A stretch of 64,000 bases of DNA from Sanghuangporus weigelae (Eukaryota; Basidiomycota; Agaricomycetes; Hymenochaetales; Hymenochaetaceae). The notes beneath the pieces were generated by a model. The model saw only the letters and a list, made by a program, of their open reading frames with translations, was not told the DNA's origin and did not search any database. This document shows positions 57,780 to 64,000 of this stretch, piece by piece. A program made the position numbers and the translations under genes. The stretch is taken from assembly GCA_033182465.1 (NCBI GenBank), contig CP137325.1, forward strand, positions 186,001 to 250,000, in the 5' to 3' direction. Each line of letters opens with the position of its first letter. The first letter of the stretch is position 1.

Positions 57780-58720
57780 TTTCTCAAAGTTGATCTTGCC
57801 GTCGCTATGCCTGAAATCGCCCACGGCCGAAGGATGGGAAAAGGGTGGACTTGGGTTGCGCAGCAGTACGCATTTCTTCAAGCCTCCATTGTTCAGCACG
57901 CTAACCGCAGTGCTTTCCTCGGTAGCAGGAAACGTGATGGTTTCTCCGAAAGATATTCAAGCGCCAGGCAACGGAATTATTTGATCCGAATTTGAGTCTG
58001 CTGAACGTTTTGCGGTGTTCACCCCTGTGACGGAAGCAGCGAAGTGTGTCAACCACCCGGGGGAGATACATCGCAGATTATATCAATCCTCAGACTGTCT
58101 CTGCAAGGGATGTGCCGCTATTCGGTCGAACTCTTGCGAAGCGTGCGCCACTGATCAAACAGGGTAGCATTGATCAGGCACGTTTCTCTTCTCTTCTCAC
58201 CTGCCTTACTTTAGTTGTTGACCAATAGATGCTTGCATAGTCTGCTTACATCGCAGAATCTGCTCGCAGCAGAACAGGCTCGACAGAGTGCGACTGCACT
58301 GTGCGCACTGATACCTCCTTGCTCAGTCCCTTCAAGCACCACGAGCTTGCGAACCGATGAATACGGCGGGTCCCTCCAGCTCGTGCGCGTACAATCTATC
58401 GTATCATTGAAGAATCAAGCGACATGTGCCATAGGCCTTCTGTATCAACGATAACTGTAAAGTCTCGGATTTGACTTTAACTTATCGAACTGTCTGGATG
58501 AAATGAGCAAGATCGTTGTTAGCGGAGCCTCCACACGAGCGAAGGCACGACGCGTGTTGTTCGTTCAGGGTCTGCTGACCTCATCGGAATCGGACGACCT
58601 GCTCGCGAAGAGCCCTATTCCTCAGCACTGATTCTATCGGGGAAGATAAGCAGCGCCTGAAACCCACTCTTTCCAGAGAACGAAGACGTGCTTTTGATTC
58701 TCGCAGCAGGGACATAGGAC
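57780..58720 (+). pseudogene. Old Yellow Enzyme-family NADH:flavin oxidoreductase, decayed
   Basis: Family blocks appear in the right order but in different frames: AGNVMVSPKDIQAPGNGII (57,900-57,980), SEFESAERFAVF after a stop, VNHPG, YIADYINPQTVSARDVPLFG (58,075-58,130), VRLHCAH-stop-YLLAQ (58,283-58,320), RTDEYGGSL (58,345-58,372), and DLIGIGRPAREEPYSSALIL (58,576-58,637). These are the substrate- and FMN-binding signatures of OYE-type enzymes. Length is far short of the usual 380-420 residues because segments between blocks are missing. At least three stops, several frame changes and one or more deletions make it a clear pseudogene. Some residual similarity may extend to about 58.9 kb. 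It lies downstream of the dehydratase-like gene in the same orientation. Confidence 0.8.
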
Positions 58721-59219
58721 GTGGAGAAACGCCGTTCAACTCGGCGCTTCCAGATGATGCCGAAAGGTTCAAAGTACCTATGGGTATATGCAAAAGGTAC
58801 AGGAGGCAGCAAAACAGGGGGTTGTTCTTGCTGGTTCCGGAAATGCCTGGTACTTCTTCTTGAATCTTGCGCTATTACAGATCTAATGTATAACTTTATC
58901 TTGAAAGTGCATTGCCTGCTGCTCCACTATATCAGATCGCGCTTAATTTCCAGTTTCCGGCCTAACTTCTTCTGGTATTTTCCAGCAATATCTAAATGTC
59001 ATTTGCAAAGTTGAACAGCGACACAAGGGCGTCAAAATTCGTCCTATACGATATTATATCGTAAGTTCCGATAGGTTACTGTTTCCCCGAGCGGCCGGAG
59101 GAAACAGTTGGAATGCTCATCTTTCCGATGCGGTGTGACACAGAAATAGATCTTCATGACCTGCACATAAAATCCCCTTCTGACTGGTTGAGCAGTTTTA
59201 TCGTTTTCTCGACTTCGCA

Positions 59220-60272
59220 ATGGCTCCAAGACCTACGTCAACTGTGTGCGCTTCAGCTTAACTTCGACGCTTGTTAACAAATGTCGGATACGCCTGCCTA
59301 CTCTTCGCAAGCTCTACACAGACCAGAAAATTAGATCGTATCTTGACAGAATTGCTCTTACGTGCGTATTAGTTCTTTGTATGTCAGCTGTATTAAGGCT
59401 TTGGTCTTTGCTTGTTCCTCCTACAGTGATCACGACATCACGGAACTACCCGTTGATGCTATCGTTAATCCCGCAAGGCCTGATCTACTGCGTTAGCCGA
59501 TTTTACTCAAACGTTTACCACTAATGCTTCATATCCGGTTTTCTTTGCCAGCCGACGAGAGAGGAACTGGTGCGTATTTGTCCTCCTACATACCTTCGTA
59601 TTCATTGCTCAACTAAAGCACAGTGAATCATGAGATCCACGAAGCTGCGGGACCCATGCTATTGAAGGAGTGTGAGCAATCGTTCTTAAAGACACCCCCA
59701 GCAGACTTAACCGATCTGACACCCATTTCTAAAGGCAAAAGACTGGATGGCTGCAATGTAGGAGATGTCCAAATAACGGATGCATGCAAACTACGTATGT
59801 GAGTAGCGACTGCTTTTCGAATGTCTTTTCTTAGCATGAAACTGACTTCGGGATTATCAGCAAAGCTATAATCCATACAGTAGGACCGATATACAAGGCT
59901 TCCCACGCGACAGAGAAGATGGACCTCTTGGCAGCATGCTATCGCAGAAGTCTGAGATTAGCCGCAGCTCGTGAACTCAGAAAAATCGTGAGCACCAAGA
60001 CTACATACTCAGACCGTACCAAAATCGATTCTTGCATGCAGGCCTTTCCGTTAATCTCCGTCGGCCAGAAAGAATTTCCTTTGGACGATGCAATAAAAAT
60101 TGCACTTGGGACTGTTCGCAAATTTCTTTCAACCCCCGAAAGCGAAGAGGTACGTACATTAGCTATTCACTTCTCATTTCGTGCTTCGATCAAAACGACT
60201 CTCTTTCGGTTGAAGATTGAACTTGTCGTCTTCGTTGCCCGCGGGGATGAACAAATGAGTGCATTCAAGTAG
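59220..60272 (+). CDS. Macro-domain protein (ADP-ribose-binding/hydrolase type)
   Basis: Predicted exon ends that keep frame are ..59361, 59427-59491, 59552-59569, 59624-59798, 59861-59987, 60042-60149 and 60216-60272. The spliced protein has LPTLRKLYTDQKI, then DHDITELPVDAIVNPA (the classical macro-domain entry), an 18-nt microexon, TVNHEIHEAAGPMLLKEC, CNVGDVQITDACKLR, IIHTVGPIYK, LLAACYRRSLRLAA, IAFPLISVGQKEFPLDDAIKIALGTVRKFL and a short C-terminus. Macro domains bind or hydrolyse ADP-ribose on proteins and on O-acetyl-ADP-ribose. The usual TGVYGYP loop is SVGQKEFP, so catalytic competence is uncertain. The start is unclear: ATG 59220 (MAPRPTST) would need a short intron, since the first clear exon has no in-frame ATG. 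It is convergent with the MFS gene, 207 bp apart. Confidence 0.8.
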
Positions 60273-60479
60273 GTCTCAGATCTGTTTAGCGAGGCAAACA
60301 AACACCTGACACATCCCGGAAACTGTACTTCCAGACGCATCATTCCTTTCTTCTTCCCGGATGCCGCGTAAACTATATACCGTGGATTATAGCTTTCGTT
60401 CAAGAAAATACATTCTTGGAGTTTTATATGTGAAATCCCTATGCCTGTATCACCTTCTCATACATGTATAAGCGATTTC

Positions 60480-62382
60480 TCAATCTGAACGTTGTTGATC
60501 GGGAGGGACGGCAGCCCATAAGCCGACCATGATGGCAAGGATAGTTACAATCCTGGCGGGATAGTCTATCAGAAGATATATTGGAGTTGAAAGAAGACAT
60601 CCGAGACATACAGAGGTTGCAGGCTCATGACGCCAAATTTAGATGCCATCGCACCCGTCACGAAAGGAACGACAGCGGTTCCTGCTTGACCAAAACCCGC
60701 GATCCAGCCGATAGCCCCGGACATCAGCCAATGAGGGATGAGGCGTCCCGTTATGTTCATCACTATTGGATAAATCGGACCTAGGAAGACGCCGATCAAC
60801 GAGACGGCGACAGCGTTCGCAACGAGGGATGGAACAAGCCAGATCGTAATTTCAAGTCTAGGACACACTCATCAGCCTACGATTTATTCTTCGATCGAGA
60901 TCTGAAATGGTACCCAATGGAAAGAAGTATGTAGAGCCATATAACGCGCCCCTCTCCCACCTAAGAGAGAACACATTCAGAAGGGTTGCTGTCAAGAAAT
61001 CGGACTCATTGACTTACAAGCCTGTTGAGCCACAGAAGACAAAGACGTCCGACAGTCACGCCGCCGAAGAAGCCAGACGTTAAGTATCCTGAAGAGGATC
61101 CTCCGCCCCTCTCATCGATGACAAAAGTTACGATCCAACCTGAGTCCATCAGTGAGTAATAGACGTGGCACTCCTCCAATTGGAAACGTACCCGCAAGCG
61201 CCACTTCAACGCCGACATAGGCGAATATGAAGAAAGCAAGGAAATGCACGACCTTGAGCCTGAAGATCTGTGCATAACGATTGCCTTGGGATGCAGACGC
61301 CGGACGAATAGTCTGGCCGGCCTTCTCAAGAACATCTAAGGAGAACTTGATGGATCAAAACGAAGCGTGGACGATATTGTATACGTACCATTCAAGGGCT
61401 TGAATCTGAAGACGATTGCCAACGACGCCGTATTGATTATTGCACATCCCAGTGAAACCAAGAAATGGAATGACCATCGATTGGACATGGCCGCAAATTG
61501 CGTCGCAACAAGTGGAGAACAGAGTGCTCCGATCCCGTAAGAAGCTTGTAATATGGCCATCTTCAGGTCGGCGTTCTTGTTCAGACTGACAGCGAAGTCC
61601 ATAATCTGGGCAAGCTGAATTCATGTTTCCAGTTGATGCACCCATCAGTAGCTTTAGCATAGCGCGGATTATTCACCTGAAGAGAAACCCCAACTCCAGA
61701 TGCGACATACGCGAGTGCAAAGACAGGGAACGGAGGTGCGGAACATTGCACGGCGTATGCAGCAAGTTGTGCCAATGAACCTATGACTAAAGTCTGGAGT
61801 ATGGTTAACCAGAGACATATTCAAGGAGTCGCTGGCGATCAGTGGTTACCTTCCCGAATCCGACTTTCTGCGCGACGGAAACATTTGCGATGGAAGCAGA
61901 TACAAAGCCCTAGATTCATAATGCGATTCAGAGAATGCTCGGTTTGAGAAGACATCAAGGCTTCGTACGACACCATTGGCGACAAATACTAGAGAGACAA
62001 TGGCAAATCCGACCTACATAAATCACAAATTATTCATCATCAAAACACAAATGAAAGTTATATGAGAATTAACTTACATGATAGTTCCTCTGGAGCGCAG
62101 GCAATAACGGACCTGATGACATGAAATCGGTACCTCTACCCAATCGAGAGAAAGATTTTTTTTACCAGCTGTACCGTCATTCCAGCCCATTAAGAACATC
62201 GCCCACATTAGCGCAGCAATCGAAACGTACTCTACGCGTTTCAGCTTGCTTGCTTCGATCTGTTCGACATCCCGAGTCTGTGTCCAAGTCCTCACTGACC
62301 GTGGCCAGATTGAACGACTTGGGCCAGGGAAGTACGACAGAGTAGGCAACTCGATGACATCAAGCTCGGTCCTCCCTTCCAT
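60480..62382 (-). CDS. Major facilitator superfamily permease (fucose-permease/BSC6-like)
   Basis: The start at 62382 gives a cytosolic Ser/Arg-rich leader of about 50 residues. Transmembrane helix 1 follows with YVSIAALMWAMFLMGWNDGTAG, spliced to PLLPALQRNYH and VGFAIVSLVFVANGVV. Later exons give LVIGSLAQLAAYAVQC, PPFPVFALAYVASGVGVSLQ, AILQASYGIGALCSPLVATQ, RWSFHFLVSLGCAIIN, LKVVHFLAFFIFAYVGVEVALAGWIVTFV, SGYLTSGFFGGVTVGRL, VANAVAVSLIGVFLGPIYPIVMN, GWIAGFGQAGTAVVPF and finally ILAIMVGLWAAVPPDQQRSD. The NDGTAGPLLP and PxYP motifs and about 12 helices fit the fungal fucose-permease-like MFS branch. There are about nine short introns. No damage is seen. The transported compound is unknown, but its neighbours suggest a carbohydrate or aromatic acid. 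Confidence 0.85.
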
Positions 62383-63405
62383 CGTCTTGCTTGGTCGTGT
62401 ATCAAAGATGCAAGGATGTGAGATCCTCAGAAGCCCTCAACTTGTTCAGACTCTTGGTTAAATATTATATTATACATTATACATGTCAAGTGATCGGAGA
62501 TTTATCGGGCAAAAGAACCCGTTCTAATATCACTGTGCGAAATCTGAAGAACACGATCGCGTCCGCGCCATTGAAGGATTTGGTTCTTGACCATTTCCAC
62601 TGAGTGAATTGATGGCGTGAAGGAGGCGCAGTGGTAGTAGGGGTCGAGTAGTTCACGGACGATGTGCTTGACGGAATCGTAAAGAGTCCGCCAATCACAA
62701 TCACCGACCAATCAATTTCTTTTCACCAACCATTATAAAAGTGCTAGTCATCAGAGGCTTTTTATTCAAACTTATGTTGAAAATGCATGGGCGGTGGTGG
62801 TGTGCATGCTACATGTGCAGGTCTCGCAGGTATTTCCCATACAAAAGAATTTATTAGACTGCACACTCGTATATATGTACATAAATACCGTAAAGACACC
62901 AGCGGTAGTCATTTCATCAAACGACAAGGACAAACAGGATAGAGACGGGTAACAAAGAAAAGCGCAGAGAAGGGTAATCTGGAGAATAAAAACCGTGGGT
63001 CGTTCGCAATGCTCAAGAGGCTATAGCTACATCTGGGATTAGACAGGACATGGTCGACAAAAAGGAGAGAAAACAAACAAAGCAACTCCAGTAGTGGCAA
63101 GTAACAGACCAGCAACGCCGGAGCGTCCTTGGAAGAGAACAAGACAGGATAGCCAGTAGTAATGATACAGTTGAGATGACAGATGGGAGAATAGACAAGC
63201 TTGGTTGTCAATATGAGAGAGAAGAGGGACTAGATAGGGAAGTTAATGCAACGACAGCACAAAGGAGCAAGGAACAGTAGGATGGGGTTTCAAGAAGAAT
63301 TTAAAAGGCCGTAAAATAGTGAGCAAGACGCCGAAACTCGGTGAAATGTAGATGGACGTGTCTAATAAGAAAGTTTCCGTAGATTGAAGATTTTGGGTCG
63401 AGCAT
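62383..63405. other. Intergenic region upstream of MFS gene
   Basis: It contains the promoter side of the MFS gene and, on the right, the 3' untranslated region of the Gln/Ser-rich gene. No gene is supported. Confidence 0.5.
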
Positions 63406-64000
63406 TCAATTTACGACCGGTGCGGAGACGGTGAACGGCGAGCCATGCACGAAATCGCTGAACGAGAAGCGAGGTTCTGCATTCTGGCTGTGTGAGCCAT
63501 TATTCGCGCCATCTTGCGTCTGCCCAGCGTGTGCATCACGCACATAGCTACCGTATGCACTCATGTCTTCTCCGAGCCCCGTGTGCATCGGGTACATGTT
63601 TTGAGCCTCAAGCGGAGTCATGCCGTTATAATCGTACCCGTAGTTGACAGAGTTCACGTCCGGAGCGCACGCACTTTCAGCTTGCTGCTGAATACCAGCA
63701 TTAGCAGAAGACATAGCGTTTACGTCGACAGGACCATCAAGCAGCTCGTGACCGGAAACGATATCGACCTCAGAGTGCTGTTGCTCGGGTTGAGTATGAT
63801 GAACTTGGTGCTGGTGATGATAAGACGCCATCGGAATGACTTCGCTCGCAGGGCTCGCATCGGCACTGCTTCCAGAGCTTGCACTAGAGCTCTGCTGACC
63901 AGTCATATACTGCGCATGCTCATGAGCGCCCGGAGACTGATCCTGGTAGTAAGCATGACCATGCTGCGGGACATTTTGTTCTTGATAGCTACTGGTGTCT
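63406..64000 (-). CDS. C-terminal end of a Gln/Ser/His-rich protein (5' part outside window)
   Basis: The frame is open from the right edge to a stop at 63406, about 197 residues. It is low complexity: DTSSYQEQNVPQHGHAYYQ, SSSASSGSSADASP, a His/Gln block HHQHQVHH, then NYGYDYNGMTPLEAQNMYP and the end FSFSDFVHGSPFTVSAPVVN. There is no domain in the visible part. The composition resembles the tails of fungal transcription factors such as HMG-A and HMG-B, but that is only inference. Confidence 0.7.
   Translation of the reverse strand, partial: DTSSYQEQNVPQHGHAYYQDQSPGAHEHAQYMTGQQSSSASSGSSADASPASEVIPMASYHHQHQVHHTQPEQQHSEVDIVSGHELLDGPVDVNAMSSANAGIQQQAESACAPDVNSVNYGYDYNGMTPLEAQNMYPMHTGLGEDMSAYGSYVRDAHAGQTQDGANNGSHSQNAEPRFSFSDFVHGSPFTVSAPVVN

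Noticed and set aside
7000-64000. Mating-type pheromone precursor or STE3 receptor genes near the HMG factors
   Set aside because: No short frame ending in a CAAX-like motif in a convincing context and no seven-helix receptor was found. The HMG genes alone do not make this a mating-type locus.

Overview
The window looks like nuclear DNA of a filamentous basidiomycete, probably an agaricomycete. The evidence is short (about 45-75 nt) GT-AG introns, two MATA_HMG-type transcription factors, F-box proteins with the LP-x-ELW motif, a DUF6699-like protein and a Ngaro-type tyrosine-recombinase retroelement. Identifications were made by eye from translated sequence; no database search was run.

Layout. 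1-7 kb: the end of an unrecognised coiled-coil gene (+) converges on a large HMG-box gene (HMG-A, -), whose HMG box is split by a long low-complexity insert. 7-22 kb: about 15 kb with no gene I can support. 22.07-24.95 kb: a second HMG-box gene (HMG-B, +). 25-28.6 kb: non-coding as far as I can see.

28.6-50.7 kb: a tandem array of a composite unit made of the C-terminal part of HMG-A and/or its 3' flank (+), the coiled-coil gene (-), a spacer, an F-box gene (-) and the upstream flank of that F-box gene. It holds three further coiled-coil copies (one with a premature stop), one apparently intact F-box gene, two decayed F-box copies and two HMG-A tail fragments. It lies inverted relative to the donor pair at 1-6.5 kb. 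Three mobile elements interrupt it, and paralogous copies serve as empty-site references: a 405-bp inverted-repeat MITE, a 632-bp hAT-type MITE with 8-bp target duplication, and a 6.4-kb Ngaro-like element with split direct repeats and no target duplication.

51-64 kb: ordinary genic sequence. In order: a Ser/Pro-rich gene with a DUF6699-like domain (+), Lunapark (-), a divergent sugar-isomerase/3-dehydroshikimate-dehydratase-like TIM-barrel gene (+), a decayed Old Yellow Enzyme gene (+), a macro-domain gene (+), an MFS permease gene (-), and the 3' end of a Gln/Ser-rich gene (-) running off the right edge. The TIM barrel, flavin oxidoreductase and permease together could be the remains of a small catabolic cluster.

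The most unusual material is the array, which repeatedly copies the tail of a transcription-factor gene together with an unknown coiled-coil gene (with a conserved TATA box) and an F-box gene, and the interrupted HMG box of HMG-A.
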